In this document: positions 9,701 through 22,526 of the stretch, one piece after another
How the letters are laid out: each line of letters starts with the position of its first letter
How positions within the stretch are numbered: position 1 is the stretch's first letter
NCBI RefSeq assembly: GCF_003672135.1
Contig: NC_039514.1
Location: 7,259,287-7,323,286, forward strand
Source of the DNA: Ooceraea biroi
Taxonomy: Eukaryota > Arthropoda > Insecta > Hymenoptera > Formicidae
Direction: 5' to 3'
Length of the DNA stretch: 64,000 nucleotides
Made by a program: the position numbers and the translations under genes
The notes under the pieces: model-generated
Databases searched by the model: none
What the model was told of the DNA's origin: nothing
Seen by the model: the letters and a program-made list of their open reading frames with translations, nothing else

Positions 9701-12700
9701 TTCCTGCATCTGTCGCTTGCCGACTGCGTCAGGCGGATCTTCCTGGCGAACCTCGCGGGTTTCGACAGCTCCTGGATGTCCCTGATCGCCGCGCCCTTCT
9801 CCAGCGGCTCCTCGTTGCCGAAGTCGATGAAGTGGATGCGCACGGGGTTCAGCGCCGTCACCATCGCCCGGTGCCAGATCGTCTCGTACAGCACGCCGTA
9901 GATGTTGCCGACGATCGGCTGCACGTTGCGCGACTGCTCCGCGACGTCCTGCAGCGTCGTCATGAGAGTTATGCGCGCGTCCGTGTCCTCGGTCCTGCAG
10001 ACCCAGTACTCGCCGTTGCCCAACGGCACCACGATCTCCACCTCCGCGAACTTCGCTTTCGACAGGTACGTGTCCTTCTGGAAGGCCAGGTCGTCGCTCG
10101 GAACCTCACCGTTGCTGCAAACATTGTTGCTTCGCCTGTTGCTGTCCCTGTCACTGTGCGCCGCGGGTTTCCTGGCGTTCTGGGGCTCGTGCCTCTCGTA
10201 AGGCGGTCTCTTGTCGGCGTAGGTCTGTCTGTCCTTCATGTTGCTGCCGCTGTTGAATCTCTCGTTAGGACTGCTACTTTTATTTACATCGCCCACGTGA
10301 TTACGGTTAGCTTGGTAGGCGCTATTGGCGCTAGTGGGTGTCCAAGACTTAGCGTTTCTTCTCGACTGATCGGTATTGGTATTGATCTGATCGAACGCCT
10401 GTGACCGATTTGGATTTGGGGAAATGTCTTTGGTATTCATCGCTGGCTGGTCCGTCGCTCTTTTAACTTGAGCGTCCTTAGCGTCACTCTCGTATCGAGC
10501 GGACGGAAGTCCACGTTGATTGGCGGCGTTATCGGTGTAATCGTTCACACTCGCGCTATTCTTGCTCGCGCTCACGTTCGTGCTGTTCGTACTGCTCTCC
10601 GTGTGCATCGGCGCCGTACGGGGCCGCCGTAACTGGGCGCTGTTGGCCGACGGCTCTTTCGTTTGATCCTCACGTTTCTTCCCCTCGTCTTTGATCGCCA
10701 GCGACGACAAATCGACCGCTTCTTCCACTAACGCTCTGTAAAAAAATATTTTCTATCGATAAAACAAAGTTTGATAATTATTTCTGACGCGGAGCTCGAT
10801 TAGGCGAATTTTTATTCGCAAGCTTCACCGACGAATTTTAATAATAATAATAATAATAAAATATACTCACGGTACGCGCTCGCACTCGAGCTGATGTCGC
10901 GGCCAGTCCTTCACTTGGCACGCTCTGCTGCAGTAATGCGTGTCACACTTCTCGCAGTGTTTCATCGTCTTAACCGAGCAGACGAGACACCTCTTTATTT
11001 TGCTACCAAGCTTGTCATCCAGATGCTCGTACAGTCCCTGGAAAAAATAAAATATCACCAGTGGAATAATTAATATCTCGTGTTAATGCAGAATTAGTCA
11101 ACTATCAACTGCAGCAAGAAAACAGCTTCTAATCAACCGGAGAATTAATTGCGGTAACTTTATATTTCTAACGATAATTTTTTGCAATTTAACTCGACAA
11201 TATCGCGGCGCGGCAATGCACACGCGGTGTTACCACAGCACATACAGCATATCGTTGATCATGTACTTTTTTTATGTACTCCTCGATCCGCGGATCGTTC
11301 TCCGGAACTTCGTATCCCGTGTAACCGCGTCCGAACGACACGCGTCTCTTTTTATCCAACACGTTGGTCATCAGACCTCTGAAATAGAAAAAATTATCGT
11401 GTCAATTATCGCATAACGATAAGTGTACACTAAATACCTGTGAACATATTGCGATATTATCTAACCTTGACCACAATCTACTTGTATTCACGAAAGGTTC
11501 CTCATTTTCAGATATATTGTATCCTTCTAGGTGAGGAGCTCTTGCATCTTCGAGTTTAGATGCACGATCCTTCTGTATTGCACTCAATGTGTGATTTAAT
11601 TTCAACATAGGATTGCTATTAAACACATACACACACACATAATTAATTTTTCTCATTAATTTAATTATTGAAGAACTTTTCGAATACTTTGGCCTCGTTA
11701 CACGTGAATGATACAAAATAAAAAAAACATACGTGTAATTACGCCTTAATGTGATTTAACAATAATTACTGGTACTCAAACTTACGGTTTTATATTGACA
11801 TTCGCTGCCTCAGCAACATCTTGCATCGCACTCATTATATCTTCCAAAGTTACGGACTTTTGTGCACGAGGTTGAGGCAGAGGTTGACTTTTGCACGGTT
11901 GTTCCCTGCTGGAAGACCTCTCCTTCGCAAGTGTAACTCTCAGGTATAATGGTTTCTTATTATTAAGCTCTCGTATAGAGCATTCAGCCTCACGAAACGA
12001 GCCGTACGTGATGTAGGCCCACGTAGCGTTGGGGGGATGAAACAGTCCGGTGACTCTACCGTACTGACCAAAAACCTCTCCAATAGCATTCTTGAATGAA
12101 TTTACAATCGATATTATTGTCTAAGAAAATATGTCAAAAGTGCAAACAAATAATGGGGACATTGGATAACGTCATAAGACATTCAATGAAAAATATATAC
12201 ATAGCAACAAATATCTCTCGTTAACCCTTAGAGGGCCAGGATTTTTCCATTAAAATTTGAAATTTTTTAACGTAAAATTTATGCATATATGCAACCTATA
12301 GGTTCCATAAAGTTCCCAAGTTCGTACCTTGCTCTTATATGAGCCACCCCGGCCCTCTAAGGGTTAAATTAATTATAAACAAGACACTTCTCTCGGAGTA
12401 TGGAATTACATTTGATTAAAACACTTAATTTGGAGATACATGTTAATGTGATATCTATCTTACTGTACCTCATTCAACTCAGGTGGCAAGTTATTCACAT
12501 ATATCTTATATTCCACATCCATTCTGTGTGCAAATCATATAAAAGAAAATAATTAAAGCAAAACAGGTGAAAAACAATTCATATGGAATACAAATGTCTT
12601 TACATGCGAGCATCGAGGGAGTCGAGAATCAAATATCAGAAGACGTAATTGTGCCTAACGATATTTAGCAAGGTGACACTGAAACACCGAGTCAGTCAGC

Positions 12701-13131
12701 TAGTTGTATTTAATTCTATTATACATATTTTAGAAATTGCAAAATTCAACACTCGACATTCACATGTAACGGCACCTTAATGCGTTACAAAAGTATCTCA
12801 GAGATCATATAAAATAAGATATCAGAAAAATTATAGTAAAATATACAACTCAACAGAAAATCTACAAAATTCTCTAATCACACAAATGGCAAACTCTGTG
12901 GACAAAAATCTCTAATTTAATCAGATATCTACATAATTTCTAATTTAATCAGATATCTACAGAATTTCTAATCTAATCAGATATCTACATAATTTCTAAT
13001 TTAATCAGATATCTACAGAATTTACCTAGACACACTCTTCGTGCTTACCTATCAACAACCGGCATGTTTACCGCATCTGTATCATTTGCCATGTCCATAT
13101 CCACACTTGCCGTTTCATACATATTGCTCAT
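6701..13131 (-). CDS. RRM-MYND-multi-Tudor protein (Vreteno/TDRD1-like), piRNA pathway
   Basis: Fifteen exons: 13131-13049, 12523-12469, 12120-11786 (or from 12090), 11615-11466, 11378-11267, 11037-10871, 10735-9302, 9197-8978, 8856-8641, 8390-8276, 8187-7994, 7914-7680, 7451-7282, 7211-6971 and 6885-6701. All phases agree; the product is about 1303 aa. An acidic N terminus (MSNMYETASVDMDMAND) precedes an RRM (IYVNNLPPEL, VFGQYGRV). A MYND zinc finger follows with ligands near C262, C265, C273, C276, C281, C285, H293 and C297. After a long disordered linker come four Tudor units at roughly 530-660, 730-850, 925-1025 and 1105-1240. Units 1, 3 and 4 keep the F/Y-I/V-D-F/Y-G-N core (FIDFGN, YVDFGN, FIDYGN); unit 2 does not. 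Family members bind methylated Piwi proteins in germline granules. Vreteno is RRM-MYND-2 Tudor in flies and vertebrate TDRD1 is MYND-4 Tudor, so orthology is open. Confidence 0.88.
12911..13022. repeat. 28-bp minisatellite, 4 units, inside first intron of the Tudor gene
   Basis: Four head-to-tail 28-bp units (starts at 12911, 12939, 12967 and 12995) with the core ATCAGATATCTACA and only one or two differences. The array ends 26 bp from the donor of the first coding exon. There are no spacers, so it is a plain tandem array. Confidence 0.95.
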
Positions 13132-15774
13132 GTACAATGTCTGCTCCACGTTAACGGATCAAGATCTCGCATCAATCTCACACTGCACTGCCTTCGAATG
13201 CTCACAAAGGCTGAATAAGGCCAGGAAACATGCAATGTATCAGCACGCCTGGAGACACAACATCGAAGGACACTTGTTGAATTGAATCGTAGGCACATTG
13301 CTAAACATGATAGGAGCTTCGGTCTTCCCCTGATTATGTAAAGTTAGAAATATACACACACGTGAGGGCTGCAGAATAACCCAAAGTCGATTCGTTCGAG
13401 TAACATAAATTTATTTCTGTAGGCAAAAGAGAAAGAGAGGAAAAAAAATTGCTGCTGTGAACAAAAAATCGAAAAAGTCGAATTAGTGCAGGATAAACTG
13501 CAACCTCTCTGCACTCGAGACGATATGACCGTATCTCGAGGATCTGATTGAAAAGAAAGAGATCACAAGGGGGTAAAGTTGAGTAAAACCGGCTCAAGAA
13601 AGTTCAATGAGCAAACAGAATTTTCCGCTGGTACTACGACAAACATCGAATCGAATATCGAATTTATAAACTCGCAAAACTATATTAATTCGTGGAAAAC
13701 TCACGTGCTAAATGATAAACTTTCGATCCTTCTCGATTAAGCACTTTGAAGTAACGACACAGGAGAAGTACTCACGATCGCTCGAAAGAACGGTGATAAC
13801 ACTAGCGGTTACTCGGAATGGTTATCGCACTTCTTGCACCTCCTCCTTCCTCATCCTTCTCGTGTACATTAGTTCCTTATTTTAAAAAAAACCGGGGGGG
13901 TTGACTCTATCCTTTTCCTTCTCCACCTTCCTCGTTCTGTACTTCAAGCGCTACGAATTTTAAACAGAACGATGAGAGACAGTTATCCTCGCTAATTCCG
14001 AGAAAAATGAATTAATTATTTTAAATTAATTGCGCGACAAGAGTTGTCCGAGCTTGTTCTCGAGCGGAAGGCGCCAGTAAAAAAAAGAACAAAAGATGCT
14101 TCCTTAACGAGCGTAGTAGAACATATATTCGCTGTCCGAACTTTCAAATTGCGCGCGAACGATATAACCAAACTGGCGATAGTGGAAAACGCCGCAGAGT
14201 ACAGAACTAATTGCGCGGCAGATATGTCGGATAACATTATAATTACACACTCCACATACGCTTTGTGCGTGACTCGTTACATAATTCGAGGAAACAACGA
14301 CGATATTTACGTTTATCACGCACGCGGGATCCAATTTAGCGAGTATTTCGTCAGAGATGAGAAGTGACTAGGAAGACAATCGCCGCATCCAATGACAGTT
14401 TTCCGAATATGGAGAGAAACACTAGTAACTAGAGTCACATCGCGCTATCAATTCCCTCGACTAATTATCTAACGAGACCTCATCCTTTCGCTGTCCTCAT
14501 TGGTGCGCCGCGTTTTAGAATGAAATAATCAGCTATACGGGAGCAGCGAAGACGTAATCACTAGACAAATCACTAGGCAGTAAGGAGAGAAAACGTTTCG
14601 TCATGGAATGTGCGGGTGACAGTCGCAGATATATATACTCGGCGATACTCGGGGCCTTGACAATTTTTTAATCTCACGCCTTTCTCGCGTGGAAGCACGT
14701 ACGTACGTCGATAATAATATTAGAACGAGAATTCTCGCCAAGCGTTGTATCGCGCGAGTGCGGAAAAGTGTGCGCTCGGCGCAGGCGACGGACGACGGCG
14801 GCGCGCGATTGGCTCGCGTCGACCGATGTTATTTCGCGAGATGTGTCATGTGACCCCTTCCCTATTTATGCAAACATCACCGATCACTTGGCTCCACGGT
14901 CTCGTGGCAAAACAATAACAAATAACACACGTCGTCGTTTCGCGTTTAACGATTTCTCTGCCTCGCGGATTCACGGGATTATTCGTTGCGCGCGCGCCCG
15001 CCCGCGGGACAGGCCCTCGCTTGCGATCGATCGCGCTCTCTCGATCACGGGATTGTCGCGGAATTCGTCGGGGAAGGATCGATCTGACGGGAAAAAGTGA
15101 GACCCAATCTGGTCACGCCGCGATGTTGTCAGCCGCGGAAAATGCCCGCTGACGAGAGCCAGCACGGACGTGGTACGTGCGTGTGTGGACGCGCGTGGAC
15201 CAATATGTGATTTCGGCGTGCTCGCCGTTGTTCTCACGAGGGAGATAGTGAAAACGAGGCGCACGCGAACGAGCGAGACGGCGACGGGGAGAGAAAAGGT
15301 GCGATAAGATCGGATAATAGAGAGCTTTTCTTCGAGCGTTCCTCGTGGCTCGTGCGGACGCGCGAGGCTCTGCCTGCCGAATCGATCGGACGTCGGACGA
15401 GTCAAAATCGAGTTTCCAGGTGCGGACAGTACGGACAGTACCGCGTGCATTTTTCCCTTTTTTTTCTTTTCATAATTCTGCGAGCACGCGTTTCCCCGTT
15501 TGCTTGCCATTCCCGTCGACATCGACATCGACGGTCGTCGCGCGAATTCCGCGCGTCATTAGCACGCGCGACGCAACGTGACGTTCCCGCGTGCACATTT
15601 ATTTACATCCGCACGCGTCAGCGCGCTGAACACGCTTGACGGACGGATCCAGCTTGCGATCCGATGTTTTCCCTTATCTAGCGAGCTCTCGTGCACACTT
15701 CTGGTAGCCTCTTCGCGTGACGATCGAGTGGATTGTCGATTGCCGTTTTCGTCGAAACCCCCCGCGAATCGCTA
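13132..15774. other. divergent intergenic/promoter region between the Tudor gene and REPTOR
   Basis: The two genes are head to head, so this 2.6 kb should contain both promoters and 5' untranslated exons. The part from about 14.7 to 15.77 kb is GC- and CpG-rich, unlike the AT-rich flanks, and probably includes the REPTOR 5' UTR. A TATA-like run lies near 14630-14638. Open frames here (for example 14044-14367 and 14971-15528) show no recognisable homology. Confidence 0.5.
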
Positions 15775-18233
15775 ATGGATGACTCTAAGTACGGGGACTT
15801 CTCGCTGGCCAGCCCGATGGACATGGTGAAGCAGGAGCCCGTCCAGGAGATCGGCACTGCGTCAGCGTCAGTGCCGATCCCTGGAGGCCACAGGGGCACC
15901 ACGCGGGGAGCCTACGATCAGTTCTCACCGTCACCCCTTGCAGTCTCCTCCGGCTGGGGCATGAGGACCGACCACATGGAGTATCCCTTCAAGATGGACC
16001 CGGATCAGCTGGACATCTCGTTCAAGATGGACGAGGACGACATATTCCAGATTGACAAGGCCGAGCTGATCCAGGGACCAACCCTGGCCGAGCTCAACGC
16101 CAACGATGACACCCTCCTGGAAGACCTGAACTTTGACGATCTACTGCTACCCGAGGAGAGGGTGCAGCCGATGAAGGCTGAGAACGCGCCACAGTCGAGC
16201 AGCTCTCTGTTCAGCGCTAGCGGCGCCGCAGGCTTCGCACCCAGCAGTTTCCCCCAGACCGGATTGACTTATCGTAGCTGCCCCACGTACACCAACACGT
16301 ATGGGTTCAACTTGAACAAGGGTTCGAACGTTGCGGACAACAACGCGGAGGCTGTCAGTCCCACTGCGTTTCCTAGCCCGGGAACCAGCAACATTGCAGG
16401 TACATTGAGCATTTAATTATAATGGCAATTTATTTATGTCGTTGCAATATTGTTTGCACAAATAAATATCAACTTGCGAGTTAAAATCTGCTAATTATTG
16501 TTTTTTCGAGAAGCCGAGATGACAGTAACGCTACTGTCGGTTCTTGCAGGCAGTTCAACAGCGAGCTCCTCGACCTCGCCGCATCCCGTGGGCCGGCCTA
16601 TCGTATCGTCCACCTTGCACGAGCTGCTTATGAGACGGTCCGACAATCCGTTCAGCAACCCAGCGTCCAGCCAGATGGACAGTATCTCGACGATGGGCGG
16701 CAAACCGAAAGCTTCGAGGCTCTCCATGTCCGCGCCGACGCAGACGATGGGACTGGATCAGATCTGGGCGCACAGGGAACCGCGGCAGCACCTGTTGAGC
16801 ACCAGCAGCCTGGTGGAGGCGGGCTCGACGAGCAGTTTGAGCACCGGAGGCGCGCTGAGCCCCGATCCTCTGTGTGTCGATCCTCTCAGCCACGACGAGG
16901 GCTACGAGGACAGCGACGATGACAGCGATCATTACGACGATGACAGCAGCGATAACGGTACTCATATTACATACGCGGTGTTTGTTTTTCACCTTTGCGA
17001 GAGCTCGATGCAATTCATTAATTCATCATTATTTTCTGATTCTTTCGTGAGCGAGAAAAATTTATTTCAATTTATTTAATTAAAAAATTTATTTAATTTT
17101 TATCACTGGAATGGATATCTTAGATTGAGATCAATCGGAATGCAAATGATTATTTAGATACAGGTGGGAGCGACGGCGAGGATCAGGGCGGCAACAGAGT
17201 GGGCGCGGGCACAACGGAACTGGGAAAGGACCGGCACAACAAGAAGGAACGATTCTTCTGGCAGTACAACGTGCAGGCTAAGGGACCAAAGGGCCAACGG
17301 TTGATCGCCCGGGCGCGCCTGGAGGACCCGCATGTCCTGAACGAGGCGACTGATCCGGTATTTAGTCCACATTGTGCCCTCCGAGGAATTAAGCATAGCG
17401 GAAAAGCACGGAAAGGCGACGGGAACGATCTTACGCCGAATCCTCGCAAGCTTCATAGCATCGGCCGGGAGCTGGACAAGCTCAACCGTATCATAAACGA
17501 CATGACGCCTGTTTCAGAATTACCCTTCACAGCACGACCGAAAACACGAAAGGAGAAGAACAAGCTGGCCTCGCGGGCGTGCCGCTTGAAAAAGAAGGCG
17601 CAGCACGAGGCCAACAAGATCAAACTGCACGGACTCGAAGTCGAGCACAGTTGAGTACCAGCGTCGATCTATCGACGGTGCGACGATGCGCGGCGGTAGT
17701 AGAGCGTCGCAAAAAATTAAATGCCAGCTCGAGCGTTGCTATTTTCCTCGTGATTTCGATCGGAATATTTAATAGCGTTAATCGTTTCCTCAAAAGAATA
17801 TTTCTGCTATACTATATATATATATATATATATATATAGCTGTATATAGCTTCCGTTGTCAACAACTGCCATTCCAGAAATCCGGATGAAAAAAACCAGA
17901 AATGATATTTTCAGGGCGGCTGATCCAGGGTATATCGCAGGCCAAGCACATGCTCGCCGCCAAGCTGGCCGAGCACAATCCGGAGAGTCAGGAGGAGCTC
18001 ACGCGGCAGATGGAGAAGTGCTGCAAGCTGGCTACCAGTGAGTGACTCCAATTTTTTAAATTGGATCTCCTATATATATACACATTGTCGATCATTGTGC
18101 GCTAATGCGGGTGTACGCGATTCTTTTTTTGTTGACAGAAATGCGAATAGCGAGCTACTCGACGGACTTCGTGAACAAGGTGCTGGACAACGTCAGAGCT
18201 GGGATTCCTGACGGCGGCATCGACACTTTTTAA
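15775..18233 (+). CDS. REPTOR: REPTOR / CREB3 regulatory factor (CREBRF) homologue, bZIP transcription factor
   Basis: Five exons: 15775-16399, 16550-16957, 17164-17649, 17915-18037 and 18139-18233, all junctions phase 1; 578 aa against about 640 for human CREBRF. The start is the first in-frame ATG (MDDSKYGDFS); the frame continues upstream only with non-ATG codons. An acidic N-terminal half (DEDDIFQIDKAEL, PTLAELNANDDTLLEDLNFD) and an acidic cluster HDEGYEDSDDDSDHYDDD precede the family signature KKERFFWQYN, then DLTPNPRKLHSIGREL, TPVSELPFTARP and the basic region RKEKNKLASRACRLKKKAQ. The leucine-zipper part is split by intron 4. In flies REPTOR acts in the nucleus downstream of TORC1 inhibition, driving starvation genes with REPTOR-BP. 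The C-terminal block (STDFVNKVLDNVRAGIPDGG) matches the end of CREBRF. Confidence 0.92.
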
Positions 18234-19279
18234 TATCGCAAGCGACCTCGTTTTTCCTATACAAATCTTACGTTCACGCGTGTATATAACTTTAGAAAAA
18301 TATGCTACATATATATATACATATATATATATATGTGTGTATATGTTATACATGTAATAGGGTATTATGCTTCTTCTTCTTCTCTAAAGGTAATCGCTCT
18401 TAAAAAAAAATTGCTTCTGAAGGCAGACACCTATAGTTAACTTATTGGTTAATTAATACATGATAATTGCTACAGGTAAAACCGCTGCGGAAAATATATA
18501 TATATATTTATCGTGATGCGGCGTGAGAAACGAAACCTTGGCATCGTGGTTATCGGTTGAAAAGAGAATTTAATTTTGATGATAATTTTTAATTTCTTTT
18601 TCTACGAAAGTTTTTGCATTTCTGCTGGAAGCCTCTGAGTTCTATTGTGTGTGTGTATATATATATCTATCTGTCTGTCCTGTGTACATAACATTTCTCA
18701 CGCATCACGTATAATAGCTTCTCAGTGACGTGTCTCTTCGTAGGAGTACAGAGAGTATATTTTGTTTTACCAATTAGCTCGAGAAATCTTCTATCTTTTT
18801 TTAATAACGAGATACGATTATTATTTATGACGAAAGTGCTGGAAGAGAGAATGTCACCCGACACCGTTACAGACCATATCATCAATGTCCATTATCAGTA
18901 TTGCAATAGCTAGAGAAGCACACACACACACACCGAAAGGCTCCTCGCTCGAGGAAAAACATTTGGAAAAGATAAATGTTAAATACGATACGGTAGTGTT
19001 TTGTTAATATCGCTTTTTGTTGTTGCGTGAAATTTTATTTCGACTTGTTGAGTTTACGGGAGTGTACGCATAGGCAACTATTTTTTGCACCGACGGGACT
19101 GGTGCTCCTTCCCGCGATCGATGATTAATTAATAAAACTAATGGAAAAATCAAGGTTTCGGAACTATTGCACGCGATGATGCAACAAACGTTAATCGACA
19201 TTGATGACACGTTTTAATGTTTACGACGCGGCGATGTAGTTTTAAGTCTTAGTAGTGAAAAAAATCTAGAATGTGCACA

Positions 19280-19362
19280 TATACATGTGTGTGTATATAT
19301 ATATATATGTGTGGTGTGTATATATATATATACACACGTGTGTATGTGTGTGTACATATATA
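19280..19362. repeat. (TG)n/(TA)n compound microsatellite
   Basis: Alternating TG and TA dinucleotide runs, roughly mirror-like. Confidence 0.9.
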
Positions 19363-19969
19363 TCTCGCGCTTAGGAACGAGCTTTGAATTATGTAGTTGT
19401 TTGCTGTTTGCTGACTCAATCTACCTCAGAATGAAACGCTATACCTATACCTACACGTGTATGAAAAAAAATGTATTTGGATTAAAAACATGGAGTAACG
19501 GAAATAAAAACAAATTTGTAATCGTGCCGCGCGGAGATAGTCGTTATAGTCGTTTTATGAGTGTTTAGACGGGGGGGGGGGATTAGAGGGGTCAAGGGAG
19601 AAATCCCACCCTCCGTTCAGTGTTTTAGGAAGAAGGAAAGAAAAAAAAAACTGTACGCCGCGGTTAGAGTTACAATTATATTTTGCTAATTACTAAATAT
19701 ATATATATACATATATATTTTTTTTTTAAATACACGAGACGTTACTCTCGTCTCGTATTCGTACTAATATTTTTTTAATCGATTTTTGTATGTAAAGCAG
19801 TAAAGCGCAAAAATTGCGGCAGTCGCCTTCGTCGAGTACAGCGTGGATACATATATATATATATAATTAGCCGTACAATTGCACCATTGTGAATACAGAC
19901 GTTGTAAATCCTCGATAATCGTTATGCGAGTCTTAATTTATTGTTATTATTCTTGCGGAGTTCTTTCAT

Positions 19970-19984
19970 TTCTCTCTCTATCTT

Positions 19985-20059
<75 letters not shown>
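19970..20059. repeat. (CT)n microsatellite
   Basis: Long CT run with a few TTT interruptions, about 90 bp. Confidence 0.95.
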
Positions 20060-20061
<2 letters not shown>

Positions 20062-20745
20062 CTGCTGTGTGTGCTAAGGAGCAAGAGTCGACGTGACACC
20101 AAATTGTGTAGCACGAGACGTCATTCTCGCGTATATATGTACATGTATACACAGATACACACACACACACACACACATATATACATATGTACATCGTATA
20201 TAGTCACGGAAGTGTGCAAGACATATGTGCGTGTAATATAGAACTTCTTCCCTTCCGTTCTCGTGTAGAATGTGCAATACGTTTGACGCTTGGCATCATC
20301 GTCATCATCATCAGCGATGATGTCGCGCACCTTTTACGTTGGTGTTTACGGTCGCTGCGCAGTCCAGCTGATGCTCCAAGTACCTCGAGACATTTTTCTT
20401 CTTTGAGGGAAAAAGAGAATTGAGTTTTTATTCTAATTAAATAGAAAAAAGGAAGCGAAGAGCGGCATGCGGATTTTTCGACGAATAATCGATCATTTTA
20501 GAGTCGATGTGACGACGTTTTGCTTTTAGAGGTTCACGTCCTTGGAGTAAAAGTTTCCGCTTCTCGAATCGATCCTAAAAAAAATTCCTCCGCGATTTCT
20601 GTCGCGAGGCCTCACGGCGGAGCGATACGGCGTTGCCCGTATCTGGAGTTTATTACTCGGTCACTCGGCATGACTCAACGCGCGACTTTTATGTTAAGTC
20701 ATCCGACTTCCGCATATTTTTCAATGGAATGCCTCGCGCGATATA

Positions 20746-21709
20746 CAGGGTGTTTCCTCTAACTGTAGCACTTAGAATATCTCTGCTTTGATGATATGAA
20801 AAAAGTCAAAGGACGAAAATTGTTCGATTCAAAGAGACTAGTACTCTGATAAGAAAATTATTTTTTTAATGTGACCTTTCACAAGATATCAAGGTCATGA
20901 ACATTTTTTTAAATGAGATGGTATATTTTCCTTAACGAAATGATGTAAGCTTGTAAAAAAACAAATTCAACCATACAGAATATGTTGACCTTCAAATGAC
21001 TTTGAACCACAAAAATCACGTTTAGGAAAAGAAACTCTATTTATTGTACGTATAACTACAAAGATATACCTTTTTTACAGATGTTCGAAATGATCACCGT
21101 TTACTTCGATACACTTTCGAATTCGATGAATAAACGATTGTTTTACGTTTTTGAGAGATTCCGGAGTAATTGCGGTGCACGCACGCTGAATTCTTTCTCG
21201 CATATCTTCAGGTGTTGTCGGAATATCGCGATAAACTTCATTTTTTAGGTGTCCCCAAAGAAACAAATCAAGAGGCGTAAGATCTGGTGATCGAGCCGGC
21301 CAAGAAATTCTTCCACCACGTCCAATCCAGCGATCAGGAAATAATTCGTTGAGTATGTTCCGTGCAAATGAAGTTTATCGCGATATTCCGAGAAAGTTAT
21401 ACGTACAATAAATAGAGTTTCTTTTCCTAAACGTGATTTTTGTGGTTCAAAGTCATTTGAAGGTCAACATATTCTGTATGGTTGAATTTGTTTTTTTACA
21501 AGCTACATCATTTCGGTAAGGAAAATATACCATCTCATTTAAAAAGATGTTCATGACCTTGATATCTTGTGAAAGGTCACATTAAAAAAATAATTTTCTT
21601 ACCAGAGTACTAGTCTCTTTGAATCGAACAATTTTCGTCCTTTGACTTTTTTCATATCATCAAAGGAAGCAGAGATATTCTAAGTGCTACAGTTAGAGGA
21701 AACACCCTG
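20746..21709. mobile_element. palindromic Tc1/mariner-derived fold-back element, copy 2
   Basis: Same family as 2060-3169. Ends are CAGGGTGTTT and its complement, each flanked by TA (target duplication). The transposase C-terminal frame is on the minus strand, running from the loop (about 21370) to a stop at 21075, with SPDLTPLDLFLWGHL and DHFEHL intact. The right arm lacks most of the transposase segment present in the left arm, so this copy is shorter than copy 1 (964 against 1110 bp). Non-autonomous. Confidence 0.87.
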
Positions 21710-22526
21710 TATATGTGTATATATACGTCACGCGTGTTTTTCCCACCGTGCGTAATCGCGCGCGAATATCCGGAGGATATTCTGTTTACCCATTTAACGT
21801 GGTATCTCGATACGTTACACAATCACTTTCCGAGCGTATTCACGGCAATCTGCGAAGATCTCAGCGATTAAATTAATGGCAAATTAATGCAGATCAATGC
21901 GAAACGTAAGCACGCAGCTTGAATGTAATGTAGTGTATATTCTAGAATTACATTAAATGTAGCTATATTAATATAACATCGAAGTATCGATATCAAGAAA
22001 CGATCTTTCATTCCTATGAAAAGTCACACGTACGTAAATTAAATAGCACTGCTAAAAAGAATGCGCGCATTACGGCGGAATAATCATGAAAATTAATTTA
22101 ATATAAGCGAGGAGGATAAATGCAGCGCCCTGTTTTACCATCTGGCACTTATCGACGCGCGATAACCCAAGAACGCGACGCAGGTTTGGAGGTTAAGACC
22201 GCGTTCGTATTTCGCGCGAGGCAGGAAAGCACGCGCACGCGCGTCTCGATTCTCGATACTCACCAGTGTCTCGGTCGGGCGGTTTCGGAGCGACTCGGGG
22301 TGCAGTCTCGTCATCTGAGAGCGGTGTCGACTGTCGACGAGTAAACGCGAGAACGAGATTGACGAGAGTGCGATTATTTATTCTCGTAACGGGACGGAGC
22401 GAGATGGTGATTTCTGTGTGCGGTCCGCGCCGCGACGCATGACGGTTCCGCCCCGGCACGTGAACGCCTGCATTCTCGCAGTTATGTGCTTCCATTGTGA
22501 GAATACAAGTGCTTTATGGTGATAAT
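21710..22526. other. spacer and probable 5' region of Flacc/ZC3H13
   Basis: AT-rich near the element, becoming GC-rich from about 22120, as expected of promoter/5' UTR sequence in this window. No supported gene. Confidence 0.45.

Larger units (their letters stand above)
18234..20745. other. REPTOR 3' untranslated/intergenic region
   Basis: AT-rich sequence with many TA/TG and CT runs. The proximal part is presumably the REPTOR 3' UTR. No homologous open frame is visible; frames over 19287-19568 and 19879-20241 are translated microsatellite. Confidence 0.5.

Noticed and set aside
9292..10404. 370-codon + strand frame
   Set aside because: Antisense shadow of the large Tudor-gene exon; the sense strand carries the domains and splice sites.
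12520..12522. ATG (MDVEYKIYV) as start of the Tudor gene
   Set aside because: It sits one base after a good acceptor, and an upstream exon (13131-13049) with a strong GTAAGC donor joins in phase, so translation most likely starts at 13131.
12911..13022. CRISPR-like array
   Set aside because: Units are directly adjacent with no unique spacers, and the context is a eukaryotic intron.
14044..14367. 107-codon frame in the divergent promoter region
   Set aside because: No domain, no conserved motif visible, overlapping frames on both strands.
15733..15774. Upstream extension of the REPTOR frame
   Set aside because: The extension begins at TTG, not ATG; the first real ATG is 15775 and begins the conserved-looking N terminus.
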